A stretch of DNA of 64,000 bases from Magicicada septendecula (GCA_034769895.1 CM068367.1:691538268-691602267); one strand, 5' to 3'. Shown: positions 31,323-43,818, numbered from the stretch's first letter. Notes: a model not told the origin generated them from the letters alone. Numbers and translations: made by a program.

Positions 31323-32988
31323 ATGGCCCCTCGAAAAGTTTTAAGCCGGAGTGAAAAAATAAAAATTATCGAGTACGCGACGCGAGAAAATTGTGGTGTT
31401 CGTAAAATTGTGAAACATTTTAAAATTGGTAAAACTTGTGCGGCTGAAATTATTAAAAACAAAGATAATATTTTAAATAATTTTCAGAACGGAAATTATA
31501 ATGTTCGGCGAAAATTTGTTGGACCTGGTCTGGGTACAACAATTGATAAAGTAGTTTTTGAATGGTTTCAGCGGGTAAGAGCCCAAAAAATCCCCGTTTC
31601 TGGACCAATGCTTCAAGACAAGGCTCTTGAAGTCTCTAAGGAATTAGGGGAAATTGATTTCAAAGCTTCTAATGGCTGGTTAGAAAAATTTCGAAACAGG
31701 CATTCTATTTCTTTTAAGGCAATCTCGGGTGAAGAGCAGGTGCAGTGAATGTTAATGTTGTAAACGAGTGGATACAACATTTTCCAAATCTACTGTCAGC
31801 CTATTTGCCAGAAAATGTTTTAATGCAGACGAAACAGGTCTGCTTTTTCGAGCCTTACCGGATAAAACATTATGTCTAAAAAATGAAACGTGTAGTGGGG
31901 GAAAAGTCGCTAAAGAACGCTTAACGATTTTATTGTGTGCCAGTATGTCCGGAGAAAAATTGATGCCTTTAGTTATTGATAAGGCAGCTAGACCTCGGTG
32001 TTTTAAAGGACTTGATATTGATAAGTTTCCTGTAGAGTGGGCGAGCAATAGTAAATCGTGGATGACACGCGACATCATGAATTCGTGGCTAGAAAAACTT
32101 GATAAGATTAATGCAACGTAAAAATCGCAAAATAGTGCTCTTCATCGATAATGCTGCTTGTCACCAACGATTAACGCTGCAAAACATTGAACTCGTCTTT
32201 TTCCCACCTAATGTTACCGCAACATCACAACCACTAGATCAAGGGATCATAAAAAATTTTAAGCACAAATAACGTAAGCTAGTTTTAATGCATTTGATAT
32301 CCAACATAAGTGAAACCACAACACAGCAAGATTTGGTGAAAAAAATAGATGTTCTTCAGGCCGTAGGATGGATTGATAAAGCATGGAAGGCCGTCACAGA
32401 AAGTACCGTTGTTAACTGCTTCAGAAAAGCATCTTTTTGCAAAGATCCTATCCACTGTGAACCAACGGAAGCAGTACAGGTTCACGAAGACTTCACACAA
32501 TTTGAAAGCCAATTTAATTCATGCAATTTGCAAGAATATCCTGAAATCGACTACAGCTTAGCTATCGAGGACACAAGCACTCAGGTGAGATACCGTTATG
32601 TTATCATGTTACTGTATTCGTGTTCAATGTAGGCAGTAGCGTACTGTAAATTTTGCTTGTTTACGGTGTAATGATTATCCTTAAAGTAGGTTTACTTTTT
32701 TCTTTCATATGCCCTTAGATTTCCAACCTGATCAATACTGCAACAAATGTTGATGATGATAGCGAACAAGAGGAAGAAATTGAAACTAACGAAGATACAC
32801 ATAATCCTTTTAACACCTACCAAAACACGCTACAAGGACTAAACGATCTTAAAATGTTTTACAAATTTATGAATGATTCTAACGGTTTAAATATGATCTG
32901 CGATTTAATTATGCACACTGAAGAACAAATTGTAAAATTAAAATTCTCTAAACAAACTAGTTTGACAGACTTTTTCAAACGGCAATAA
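31323..32988 (+). pseudogene. Tigger/pogo transposase with a C-terminal intron, frameshifted
   Basis: The start is MAPRKVLSRSEKIKI, with a Psq-type HTH (residues ~8-50) and a CENP-B/Tc5-type HTH (FKASNGWLEKFRNRHS). The DDE_1 catalytic domain has FNADETGLLF (Asp codon 31828), FIDNAACH (32147) and QPLDQGIIKNF (32237), with 29 residues between the last two Asp. Frames change near 31740-31830 and again between 32121 and 32288, so it is inactive. After 32584 (CAG, then GTGAGA) a 134-bp intron runs to TTAG at 32718. The last exon 32719-32988 is in phase, acidic, and ends QTSLTDFFKRQ, which fits the PCNA-interacting box Q-x-x-L-x-x-F-F known from pogo transposase. Confidence 0.82.
32585..32718 (+). 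other. intron in Tigger copy 1 transposase
   Basis: The donor CAG/GTGAGA and acceptor TATGCCCTTAG bound 134 bp of AT-rich sequence. The flanking exons are both in phase 0 and join one open frame ending at 32988. Confidence 0.7.
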
Positions 32989-33620
32989 TTTTTTGTAAAA
33001 GACTGCAGTTGTATGACTTTTTATAAACTTAATAATACTGTATTTTAGTATTTTTTTATTATACAGTAGTATAGTACATTATAAACCACGTACTGTTATT
33101 TTTTCATATTTTGCTTTAAGGATCTGTTAAATAAAAATGTTAAATTGAGAAATAAATTAATTATTAGTACAGTAAAAGTAAAAGTGCATTTTCATACTTC
33201 ATTTAACATTTCCTTAATTATGTTAAACAATTTTGAAAACTTTGTCACTCCCCATAGCCGGACACTCCCCTTATGCGGACAAAATGTATTTCACGGTAAG
33301 TGTCCGGACAAGGGAGGTTTCACTGTACTCAATGATGTTCAGTTTCAGTTTGAGTTGCGAACTATTGGAGTGCAGTTTGTAGTATTGTGGCGAAGTGTTA
33401 TGTGTTGTACGGGACGATTGTAATACAATTGTGTTTTTTATTAGTAGACATTACTATTGCGTGTGAACGATTTTTATTTGATGTGTTGTAACAGACTGTC
33501 TTGTTAATTACAAACTGGTTAATTGTGATAATTAAAGCTGATGATTAGCGACGTAATTGGTGTCTTGTATTTTGTTTTCCACTGTACCATATGACGATCA
33601 TTAGACCGTTGTAACAATAC

Positions 33621-34410
33621 GATAAGTACTTTATTTTTAGGAAAAGCAAATAATCCATTTAAGCATCTGGAAACTTAGTTGGTAAAATTTAACTGCCTTA
33701 TGTAACATTACAATAATATACAGTTATATTATACTACAACAAATACTTGACTTACAGCAGTTAACAAATTAATGAAAATATGAGACAAGAGCGCCACATA
33801 TTTTGAGATAACTTCTGAAGATTGAATTAGAAAATGTAAATGTTACATCATGAATACATTTGTCTGAGTAACATATGTTCCAAACTACCAATGTTTTATT
33901 ATAATATACTAGATAATAAATGTTCTACGATAATAAAACAGTACATAAAACTGTCCTGGTTATTTCTCAACAAAGCAACTATATATCCTTTAAAACAATC
34001 CTGAATATACCCACTAGTATTTTAAAAAATAGGCAAATAATGATGACTGCACTATATAAACAAATAATATTTAAGTAACGTTTCTGCAATTATCCTTTTT
34101 AAGGACAATTTCCACACACTAAAAAATGTTTTTTGACATCACATTAACCTTATATATAAAGTTAAAGTCTAACATAAAGAAGTTTATAACTTTTTTATAA
34201 ACAGAGACAAAGTACTCAAGAATAAAAATCTTAATTATGTTTTCACCTAACCGTTTAAATCCATAATTTCAAATAAGGTTAAAAACTACTTTAGAAAAGT
34301 TAACATTTATGAGACTGAAGAAGCCACCTGGTTCCAGTAATTGGTCAATCAATACTGATAAATATTTGTATACACATCAGTAACATTTTAATAATTGCAA
34401 TATATCTTAT
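33621..34410. other. DENN intron sequence, nothing seen
   Basis: AT-rich sequence between the solo LTR and a compound microsatellite. No coding or repeat features were recognised. Confidence 0.4.
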
Positions 34411-34416
34411 CTTATT

Positions 34417-34438
34417 CACACACACACACACACACACA

Positions 34439-34521
<83 letters not shown>

Positions 34522-34561
34522 TCACTCACTCACTCACTCACTCACTCACTCACTCACTCAC
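34417..34561. repeat. compound microsatellite (CA)n(CT)n(CA)n(CACT)n
   Basis: Runs of CA, then CT, then CA, then about ten copies of the tetramer CACT follow one another without interruption apart from one TA. A 76-codon ORF across it is an artefact of the repeat. Confidence 0.97.
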
Positions 34562-34645
34562 CTATGTATGTCTCCTTCCCCCCTCTATATTTCTCTTTTC
34601 CAAACACATATATCCCTTAAAATGAAAATGTCATGATAACCTTAC

Positions 34646-34795
34646 TTTAGATTTATTTACTGGTTCATGTGGTGGTGTTGTAATCACATCAGCTGACTTC
34701 GAAGCATCCAAAGAACTGTTACCAGAAATAGTTTTCGTGAAAATTTCATCTTCTGTCATGCGTACAAGTCTGTCACAATTCAATACAGGGGAAGA
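34646..34795 (-). CDS. DENN-gene upstream exon, 50 codons
   Basis: A 150-nt minus-strand exon with acceptor TATGTGTGCAG before 34795 and donor GTAAGG after 34646, phase 0 at both ends. It encodes SSPVLNCDRLVRMTEDEIFT, then a Ser/Thr-rich segment ending PPHEPVNKSK. It joins in frame to the exon at 28680-28821. The in-frame ATG at 34813 lies before the acceptor, so I treat this as an internal exon. No domain is recognised; the link to the DENN gene rests on strand, order, phase and distance. Confidence 0.68.
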
Positions 34796-35872
34796 CTGCA
34801 CACATAAATTCACAATCTTAGTTTAATGATATCTGAACCATCAAATTCATGTCAGACATAATACTAACTCCTGTCACATATCAATAGTTCTTTAAGTACA
34901 TACATTTTCTCAGCTTCACATATAATGCAATGATCTTATCGATTGTATAATATGCTTTTAAGACTGGCAATAACAGAAAAGTCAGAACGGTTTGACCACA
35001 TTGTTTAGTCAAACTTCAAAATACACAATGACTGACTGCATTTTTTACTACATCTCATGCATGCCAGTGCTTCTTATGTCACACTACATTAACAATCTAG
35101 TATTTCATTACTGCTTTTATTCAGTTCGAATTTTCCTCTTGTAGTGTATTTCTGGCCTCAGCAAGATAAGACTATGATAAGCGATGTATGATACGCTATT
35201 TGTTATAACAAAATTAATTTAGCAAGTAGGCAGATGACATTACTTAAAGAAAATATTCTGATATCTTTTTTATTTCTTCTTCTGAAAAATCATAATAATG
35301 AAATATTTAATACATTTATTTCTGATACATTAAATGTGTATAATTAAATATTTCAGGATTACATAAAGCTGTTTCTTACAACAAACTATTGAAAACAAAA
35401 CATATACAGAATAAGCGGTTGAGTCCTTCTAGCAATATTACAGCAGTCCTGCCCTTCTAATATAGCATTACAGATGAACATTGGTTATGAACTATAAATT
35501 GTTATGTAAAAATGACTACTAAATATAAAACTATTCTACTCTGCCAAACACTATAAGCATCTGTGTTAACACACATCAATAATTCATTAAATTATGAGCT
35601 GTGTTTTACCTTGAAAACCATTATTTTTAGATTTGTAAATATTGGTTTAGAAGCCTTTTCAATATGACTCACCACTGTCACACAAGTAAAATAAAATTAA
35701 GACTTATTTAGAACCTATATTTCACTTCTTTTGCAAGAATGAACAAATAATGCACACAGCTCTGTTTATATCTGCTCAATAAATAAAAAAAATCTCAGAG
35801 TATACAATTCATTGTTTTCCATTTGTCTGAGTTTTAACTAAATTGAAAATGTGAAAGGAAGTGATATAGCAG

Positions 35873-35980
35873 AGACAATAGATGCAATAAGTGTACTCAG
35901 TAAAAGTAGAGGCAATAGATGCAATAAGTGTACTCAGTAATAGTACAGACAATAGATGCAACAGGTGTACTCAATAATAA
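35873..35980. repeat. three-unit tandem repeat (~37-39 bp)
   Basis: Three head-to-tail units share CAATAGATGCAA followed by GTGTACTCA. The units differ slightly in the A-rich spacer. Confidence 0.8.
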
Positions 35981-36337
35981 AGTCTCAATATTACAGTAAG
36001 TGGTCTTATCCAAAAAGTCAAAGCAGATCACTTTGCTAGCTTACTGGGTACTGAAATTTTCAGCTGCAATAAAGGTTGACTTACTAGTACAAGAAATGTC
36101 ATGTGATAAACATTAAGAAAATGTCCATCAAGTTTAAAGATGTTAATAAGACTGTTTCCAGTATAGAGGAGTAAGGGATCATATTTGAAATAAGCAAAGA
36201 GAAGAAGACATTTAATATAGATGGGATAGGGCTAAACTTCAAGATAATCCCAGTGCTACTCTAAAGCTCAAGTACATGGATGTACATGTACATGTACATG
36301 AATACATGGATCTCATTTCCAAAGCTTAAGAAATGCA

Positions 36338-36655
36338 TTGGAAATGGATCTCATAAGACAGTCACAGTACTCATCTGTACAAATTTTACAGTCACAGAGA
36401 AAACTGCTGGTGATTAACACGACACAGAAGCCTTGTTGTTCCAAAAATGTTAATCAGCTACCTGTGAAATCCACAGCAAACAATAAGCAGGGATGTTGTT
36501 CAAGCTGTCCAACAGGGAAATCAAAATACATGAGAAGGAGATTCAGAAGAAAGGAAGGAAGATACTACACTGTTGCTCAACAACTACACAGCACACCCAA
36601 ACAAGACCATCAAACTGATGTCCTTGTCTGTGAACATACCAATGTCTTCCAGTAG
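36338..36655 (+). CDS. unrecognised 105-codon ORF
   Basis: The ORF reads MEMDLIRQSQYSSVQILQSQ onwards, with Cys pairs (KPCCSK, QGCCSSC) and a basic run (RRRFRRKEGRYY). I know no homologue. It follows a TACATG simple repeat. It has no visible splice context or partner and is on the strand opposite the DENN gene. It may be chance, an exon of an unknown gene, or a mobile-element remnant. Confidence 0.2.
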   Translation: MEMDLIRQSQYSSVQILQSQRKLLVINTTQKPCCSKNVNQLPVKSTANNKQGCCSSCPTGKSKYMRRRFRRKEGRYYTVAQQLHSTPKQDHQTDVLVCEHTNVFQ

Positions 36656-39416
36656 ATAGATTAATAGGTCACATAAAGCTTGATATGCTGCTACAAGTAA
36701 CCACACTTTTTTTATACCCAATATGCTGATAATTCTATGTACAGTATAATGTCATCTAAAAAGTAAAGAAAGTCTGTAAAGTTGTTTACTTTCTGGATGA
36801 CAATTTTACGTGTCGACAATATACCTGCAGATAAGAGCTATTGAAACATTGGGGAAACTGCTAAACAACGATATTCTATAAGACACCTGCAGGTTCCAGA
36901 AGAATGCCTAAGAAGACATCAGCTTCAGGACCATCTAGAACTGCTTCATTTGCTCATAAGATCTTGCTAGTGATGAATAATTTTTATATGAACAAAAGCA
37001 AACAAAAACAAAAACTTTTTAAAATAAAATAATTTTGAAATACAATGTATTGTATGAAATACAATGTATTGTATTATGTGGTAGTGTTTCATAAGTAGTC
37101 CATATTGCATAATCATCAGAACGGTATATACTGTATGGATATATTACATAAAACTGTTCATTTCCTTTGTAAGTTTCCTTAATCTAACTGCTGAAAGCCA
37201 TCAGTAAACTAAACAACACTGATGTCCTAGCTATTTATTTGCACAATCAATTTCTATGATTTATTTGTACAGATACATTTTTTTTCAGTTTATGACCACT
37301 TTACAAAGTAAACATGAGCAAAGGACAATCTCCTTGTTTTCCAATTACTAGTTTAATTTATGAATAGACTTATATGAATGATTCCTAATAATTAATGAAA
37401 ATAAACATAGCAGTTAGACATGTACTTTTCCATAAGTATCATATATATCAGGTAGTAGCAGATACATTTAAGGTATCTTAAACATCATAATAGCAACCCT
37501 GAAAAAAGTATGTTGTGTATATATACGCATATATTGTGTGAGAGATAGAGACCACATGGGTGTTTATAACATCTATACTTACGTTATAACATTGGGAACC
37601 TGTGCATACTTACCTCTGATCAATTGCACAGGCTGCCGTACTCGTAATCAACTTTTGATTATTAATTAATTAAACCAGCTGTAGTTATTACTAAAGGAAC
37701 TTTTACATGGGGGTCTGATGATTTATTCACTCACAGTTTTAGTGTAAAGTAACGACATCTCTTTATTAAATCATTACTACAACAGCTCTACATAAATATT
37801 CCCATATAAGGTTTTCTGAATAAGAGATTACAATTTATAACAGATATTTGTAAAGAATTGGGGCCAAAACATATGGATTTATCAGTGCTAGCGTTATCCA
37901 CGGATCCGGGACCTTAAACTTGTTTATGAGTTAAGCTCATTTATTTATATTCTATAATACTATTTTGGGGGGGGGGGCATTTGAAGAATGGACTTAATCT
38001 AAGCATTTGTATCAGTCAAGCTATACATATACAACAGCATTATTCGTTATTACAAATATTTTGAATTCTATAACATATTACATCTTATAATGTGGTTATC
38101 TTTAAAGTCTCTATTTATTTATTTCAACTGTCTTTAACAATTCATTGGTTAGAATTTTAATTAATCACGGAGAACAAGTCTCCGTGTCACCTGCCATATC
38201 CATCAGTTTACTCGTAGTCAGGGTCCTTGGTCCTTATGGTGTTCATCTGCGGTTGATCATAAGTGGAGTTAACTTTCCGGTTGAAGTTCTTGAAGTGGTT
38301 AGTTCATGATGAACTAGCTTGGAGGTTCTCAGAAGTCTCGTAGTTAAACATCGTTAGTAGTATAGGTGCCGTAACTGTTCTAGTTTGTTGCAGAATCGCA
38401 CGTCACATTATTGTTTATAAAAGCTCTCACTTTTGGTAGCTCGTACCATATTATTTAAAACAACATAGACATCTTACCAATTAAATAAATGAGATGTCAT
38501 CCCTTACACAGTTATTTATGCATTTCGGTTTTTTAACATTTAGACTTACTACCACACTAATTTGCCAATACTTTAGCTACACATTGTTGTATCGGTCTTC
38601 TAGATAAAAATATTTTGTCTTTCGCGGAGACATGGTTCAAGCGTGTGTCTTCTACGCGAGCGCTTCATCTCGACTCTCTTACTATGTTAGGAAGGGTCAG
38701 TTAATCGCGCGGAGTTTACGCGTCGCAATAAAATAGTTCCACATTTATCCTCTATTTAAAGGGTTAAAGTTTGACCTTTTAATTATCCAAAGCTATTCTT
38801 AATTACAGACTTTATTATAGTACACTACTGTGGTCTTGTTTATTTATTTAATTAATATAAAATGTACAAGTATTATTAGTTTGTTTAGGGGTCTGTATTC
38901 AAGTTAATTCCGGTTAGCGCATGTCTATGCAGGGTTAATTAACAAGGTTTTCCCTATCTGTACACTCGTATTCCTTTTTATTTTATTATTAAAACTCTTT
39001 ATTAAATATTATTATAATTTTATGATAGCGATAAAATTCAGTTTAAATGTGCGATTTTATTAAAGTTTAAAATTTCTCAGCTTTTACATTACCTATTTAT
39101 TAATTATTTTATTTTTAATTAATGAAATCGTCACATGTTGTCCCAGTTACGAAGAGTAGCAAGTACAACTACTTGCGAACACTTAAATAGATAAGGCACG
39201 AAATTTATTTTTGATATGTGAGAGTACTTCCTAATTGCAAACACATAGATGTGAGGGATTATCTGTTTATACCTGAAGTTACCAAAGTCATACTTCTTTA
39301 TTGAAAGATGAACAAAAATAGTACAATTTGCATTTTTCCTTGTATAAGAACTCGCACGAATTTGAAAACTGATTTTGCATAATATAACAACTGAAGACTG
39401 CCATAATAAGCAGTTA

Positions 39417-40716
39417 CGAGGGTTATTCAGAAAGTAAGGTCAGATTTCTTATAAAAAATAAACCATCACAGATTTTTTCAAAAAAATTTTTTTATTTAAT
39501 TCCTTACATCTTTCTCTATTTTTCTACATAGTTTCCATTTTTGTTTAAACATTTGTCATAACGTTCTACAAGCTTTTGTATGCCGAAGTCATAGAAGTCT
39601 GCTGCCTGTGAGGATAACCAGTCTTTAACTGCTTCTTTCACCTCGTCATCTGTGGTGAAGCGCTTGCCGCTGAGAAACTACTTTAGGTAGCGGAACAAGT
39701 GAAAATCGCTCGGCGCCAAGTCTGGACTGTACGGTGGGTGGTCAATCTGTTCCCATCCAAAAGATCTGATCAGATTTTGGGTTTGAATGGCAGAATGGGG
39801 TCTGGCATTGTCATGCAGCAACAAAACTCCAGTCGTCAGAAGGCCACGTCACTTATTCTGTATTGCACGTCGAAGTTTAGTCAGGGTAGCGCAGTAAGCG
39901 GCTGCATTTATTGTTGTTCCTTGCTGCATAAACTCGACTAACAAGACTCCATGTCTATCCCAAAACACGGTTGCCATAACCTTGCGTGTTGAGATTGTCT
40001 GCTTGGCCTTGACTTTGACTGGTGATGTCGTGTGACGCCATTCCATTGACAATGTGCCGTCTCCTGTGACAATGTTCTCTAAAAGTTGATCACCTTCCTT
40101 ATGATATCGGTCCAAAAAATCAAGAGCACAAGCCATTCTTTTCATTTGGTGTTCCTCAGTAAGCAGCCTGGGAACCCAACGTGAGCACAATTTGTGAAAT
40201 TGCAAATTTTCAGAGACAATTTTGTGCAAAGTTGTTCTACCCACATTCGGAAATTCCAATGCTAAAGTTGAAATTGTGAATCGCCGGTCTTCACGAATTT
40301 TTTGGTCCACGGCATTGACCAAATCTTCTGTGATCACTGATGGTCGGCCTGATCGCGGTTCATCATGGACATTTTTCCATCCGTCTTTGAAAGCTCTCAC
40401 CCACTTACGCACTTTGCTGTCACTCATCGCATTGGGGCCGTACACTTCACTTATCTGTTTGATGAATTTCCGCTGGTGAAACGTTCCTTGCTGTCAAAAA
40501 CCGAATCACTGAACGTATTTCACAGTCGGCGGGCTGATCAATTGTTTTAAACATTTTGAACTGACACTATAAACAGCACACTGCAACAATACCAATGCAA
40601 ATGGCGTCGTTTGACGCGCAAGGCATGCCGGGAGTTGGTGCGCATGCGCGTTTCAATGTTCGCGCATCATTCGATTAGCTACGGCGATTCGGACCTTACT
40701 TTCCGAATAACCCTCG
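39417..40716 (-). mobile_element. complete but inactive mariner, 1300 bp
   Basis: The ends CGAGGGTTATTCAGAAAGTA (39417) and the matching TACTTTCCGAATAACCCTCG (to 40716) are inverted repeats of about 27 bp. They are flanked by TA on both sides (39415-39416 and 40717-40718). The length of 1.3 kb is the standard mariner size. Confidence 0.95.
39460..40554 (-). pseudogene. mariner transposase, inactivated
   Basis: From the ATG at 40554 the minus strand gives MFKTIDQPADCEIRSVIRFL, then a frameshift near 40450-40460. It continues as an open frame from 40445 to 39849 with DEPRSGRPSVITEDLVNAVD and SRWVPRLLTEEHQ. The first catalytic block reads TGDGTLSMEW, where the family has TGDE; the Asp is kept but the next residue is changed. 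After a stop at 39849 the downstream reading shows HDNARPHS and HPPYSPDLAPSD with 34 residues between the Asp residues, as in DD34D mariner. An in-frame stop also follows near 39680. The protein is clearly dead. Confidence 0.88.
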
Positions 40717-41875
40717 TACATTACCTTGTCTTTCACGATTCTTTTGTTTTATTACTTTTAATTATGTATTTACTAACTTTATACTAATTATTCTAATATT
40801 TTAAATTATTGTTGTATGTTTTGATTTTATTAAATATTTATATTTCATTCAATGCATTTTTACTAAATTACTAAATACGCTTACCAATTATAATTTTTAA
40901 CACAGATACAGACATTTAAACATGCGTGTGCATGTTTTATATACAAAAAACTGTCAAAATATTATTATACAAATGACTATAAAATATATATTCTTGTACA
41001 AAATATTTATTTAATTATTCTTATTTTATCATGTTTATTTACTACATTTTGTAAAGTACTAAATACAGTATATTTACTAAATTATTAAAGTATATCAACT
41101 AAATTTGTTGTATAAATAAAGTAATTTACAGCAAACACACATCAGTTATATATATTTGCCTTTGGCTTTTTTTAATTAGTTAAGTTTTGTAACATGAGAC
41201 ATAGTCTTGAGAAACTTTCCAACATCACCCTCTTCTTCGAACCTTTACTGCTCCTTGCAATTCTTCCATCCAATTCAGTACACTTTTTCTTTCTTTTTGT
41301 ACTTTCCAAATTTAACTCCATCCTTACACTGTTCTGAGTAGATTTCTCAGCCTCAGATTATAAACATTTGATAAGGTTATTTATTCTTTGATACGATCAT
41401 CCATTGTGGCTGTTTTTTACGATGTCCTTGCATTATTCGTTCTATGACTTCAGCAGTAGCACCTAATATCATAAAATTTAGTATGCCTGAGAATTACACT
41501 ATAGTCACAAAATGAATACATATTTAGTTAAGTGTTTTTTAAAACACAACAGTGCAGTTCCCGCTTAATGTTTCGGACTACTGATTATGATGTTATGGTG
41601 ATCGCAATTGGGACATTAAATATCGTAAGATAACCCTGTTGATAATGGTGAACATAAATGGGATGACTTTAACGGTTTTTGCAGCTGGTACTGGTTGCAA
41701 GTGGAAGGACCCAACCACATATTACACTAGCACTTTTTTTTATAAGAAAAGGTATATGGACGGTCCAAAATAAGGGCTACCAATACTTACTCATATGTTT
41801 CTTATACATACTTGTAAGTTCAAAATACAATGAATTATATTATTAAAATTGTGGGATAAGAAACATCATAGTAAG

Positions 41876-41877
<2 letters not shown>

Positions 41878-41909
<32 letters not shown>
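41878..41909. repeat. CA microsatellite
   Basis: About sixteen uninterrupted CA units. Confidence 0.95.
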
Positions 41910-41910
<1 letters not shown>

Positions 41911-42143
41911 GACATGAACCATTCATGCCAGCTATAGTTTTTATGAGCTCTTCTTTTTTTTTTTTAATAACATGAAAATATGAAGACCAGATGATTATTA
42001 TTTATACTGGTTTATCTTAAATCCTGATTTACTTGAAGAGTAAACTCTTAATCCACATTTCAAGAGTGTGACAGTCATCATTTTCATGAGTTTCATACTG
42101 TATGCCTAATACTTAAACGTCATGACTAGCCCCGCTTATTGGT

Positions 42144-42270
42144 GCGGCAAATATAACTTAAGTGGAATTGTGCTCCACGTTTGGATGCGCCAAATAATAC
42201 TTAAACGAGGTTTGCACCACGTTTTAGGCGTCCAAATATAACTTAAACGGAGTCTCAATCTGTTTATTTG
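42144..42270. repeat. degenerate ~42-bp tandem repeat, three units
   Basis: Three units begin GCGGCAAAT, GCGCCAAAT and GCGTCCAAAT, each followed by ATAACTTAA or ATACTTAAAC and then a TGCTCCACG-like block. It is GC-richer than its surroundings. Confidence 0.6.
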
Positions 42271-43795
42271 GCGTTAAATTTGTAACTAATTAAGTTTATA
42301 TTATTTGATGTAATAATATTTGTGTTTAAAATGTATAATATGCTGGGCACCAGAGATGTTATGTGATCTCAGGGGTTTTTTGAATAAAAACTCTGCAGTT
42401 AAGATGCTAATAACTCTTAATTATTACTAATTTTTGTAAGACACACACAAAAATATATATATTCATTTCATCTGATTGAGAAACATATCTCAATCTATTA
42501 CTTCAAGAACTAATAATTCAATCATAAATCTAAGCACATAAAATACATAAATCAAGACTTCGTTATTACTTGTCTATCTTACTATAATTGTTGCATTTAT
42601 GAGTTTCAAACTAGAAAAACATATATATTGTACTGTAATTATACTACAGGTATTGTAATTAAGATCTGTACCTACTGTTATTATGTTTTTTTATTTACCA
42701 GTACATGTCAAGAAACTCTTTCTCTCAGGGTTAATGATTACTAAGTTATTTGATCGTATTTACGATTGTATCTATTATTTCTTTTCTTTAAACCAACCCA
42801 GATTCAGTTAATATGTAGTATTTTGATAATTAACCATGTAAAAAATAAATAACATACTAATGTAACTTAACCGTCTCTGAATTCTTCCAGCTGCCACGGG
42901 TTCACTTCTGGTTGTTGTTTACCTTTTTTCAAAAGCAATATTAGGTTTGGGCAATTGTTTCTTCACCCAAATTTCGTATTGCTCTCACCGCTGAATGCCG
43001 CTCTCCAGGACTACTTGCAACACAGATGTCTCCTCGGAACACTTAATGATCCTTTATGGCCACTTAAACTCTTCTCCAGTCCAAGATGTTCCTCTTCTGT
43101 TTTGTTCTATCAAGGATACTGTTATATTTCTCGTATTATTATTTATTTATTAAATATTATAATTAAACTCTGGTATCACGATTCAAAATCCTTTACTTTA
43201 TTTTCTTTTCCATGTTACATTAACTTTGATCATGTACAAATGTTATTTTTATGAAATTAGACTCTTCAGGTATTTACTATGAGATATATAATTTTAGAAT
43301 TATAACGTTACTCTTAATGCATTTAATTTTAGACTAATAACGTTTCTTTTCTCAGATATAATTGAAGACTACCTCATTTCCTTCATCACTATACAATACA
43401 ATATTTTAACAATTTAACAATTTGCCACTATGATAATTCCCTAATTTATTTACATCTGTTTATCATATACCTATTAAAACATATATCATTTTTCTATTTC
43501 TTATTAAACATCTTTATTCTACCTCTAATATTCATAATTCTATTGGTTATTTATTAAATTATAATTTTATTACTCTTTACTCTTCTTATAACATTCATTT
43601 CAATTTCATATATTATTTTCTGAACATATAACTAAATATGGTTTTATATCATATAGGAATCAACCTCTATGTTGACTGAGTAAGTCGATATTCCCAATGT
43701 TTCCTGTTTACATTCAATACAAAATCTGCATCCTTTTTCTTTTAAAATTTATTATCTCCCTATTATGTACTGTGTGCATTTTAACAGCAGTACAA

Positions 43796-43818
43796 TATAT
43801 ATATATATATATATATAT
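43796..43818. repeat. TA microsatellite, left part of the E3 target
   Basis: About eleven TA units end exactly at the E3 5' LTR. The same array resumes right after the 3' LTR, so it was one microsatellite before E3 inserted. Confidence 0.9.

Larger units (their letters stand above)
30850..33325 (+). mobile_element. Tigger/pogo-like DNA transposon, copy 1
   Basis: The right end GACAAGGGAGGTTTCACTG (to 33325) followed by TA is a typical Tigger terminal repeat. Its inner copy (GCCGGACACTCCCCTTATGC) repeats the motif. The left end is not recognisable and the boundary at about 30850 is set only by loss of similarity to solo LTR copy 1. The 5' terminal repeat may therefore be deleted. The sequence at 30850-31322 would be the 5' region; I see nothing else in it. 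Confidence 0.7.
30633..33616 (+). mobile_element. solo LTR, family S, copy 2, interrupted by a Tigger-like element
   Basis: The outer ends TGTTACGACATTACAG (30633) and GACCGTTGTAACA (ending 33616) match copy 1 at 3659-4173 in inverted orientation. They are flanked by ATAC on both sides (30629-30632 and 33617-33620). The left part matches copy 1 to about 30850 and the right part resumes at about 33326. The two flanks together reproduce copy 1, so a Tigger-like element entered the solo LTR. Confidence 0.82.
34796..39414. other. long AT-rich stretch, little recognised
   Basis: This 4.6-kb region is probably intron upstream of the last recognised DENN exon. It holds a three-unit tandem repeat near 35873-35980, a poly-G run near 37966-37977, small palindromes (for example GGAGA...TCTCC near 38168-38183) and one unrecognised 105-codon ORF. 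The segment 38160-38760 is less AT-rich than its surroundings and could be an old LTR, but I could not find its ends. Confidence 0.4.
40719..43795. other. AT-rich stretch with simple repeats and one degenerate coding trace
   Basis: About 3 kb without a firm gene. Near 41180-41470 the minus strand has short open pieces (VIERIMQGHRKKQPQWMIVS, and in another frame NSVRMELNLESTKRKKKCTE) separated by stops. This looks like a decayed coding fragment of unknown origin. There is a CA microsatellite near 41878-41909 and a degenerate three-unit repeat at 42144-42270. A 99-codon plus ORF at 42955-43254 has no recognisable features. Confidence 0.4.

Noticed and set aside
34395..34625. 76-codon ORF rich in His, Thr and Ser
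   Set aside because: It is the translation of a compound microsatellite.
38160..38760. Old LTR or promoter region
   Set aside because: It is less AT-rich than its surroundings, but no terminal dinucleotides, duplication or second copy could be found.
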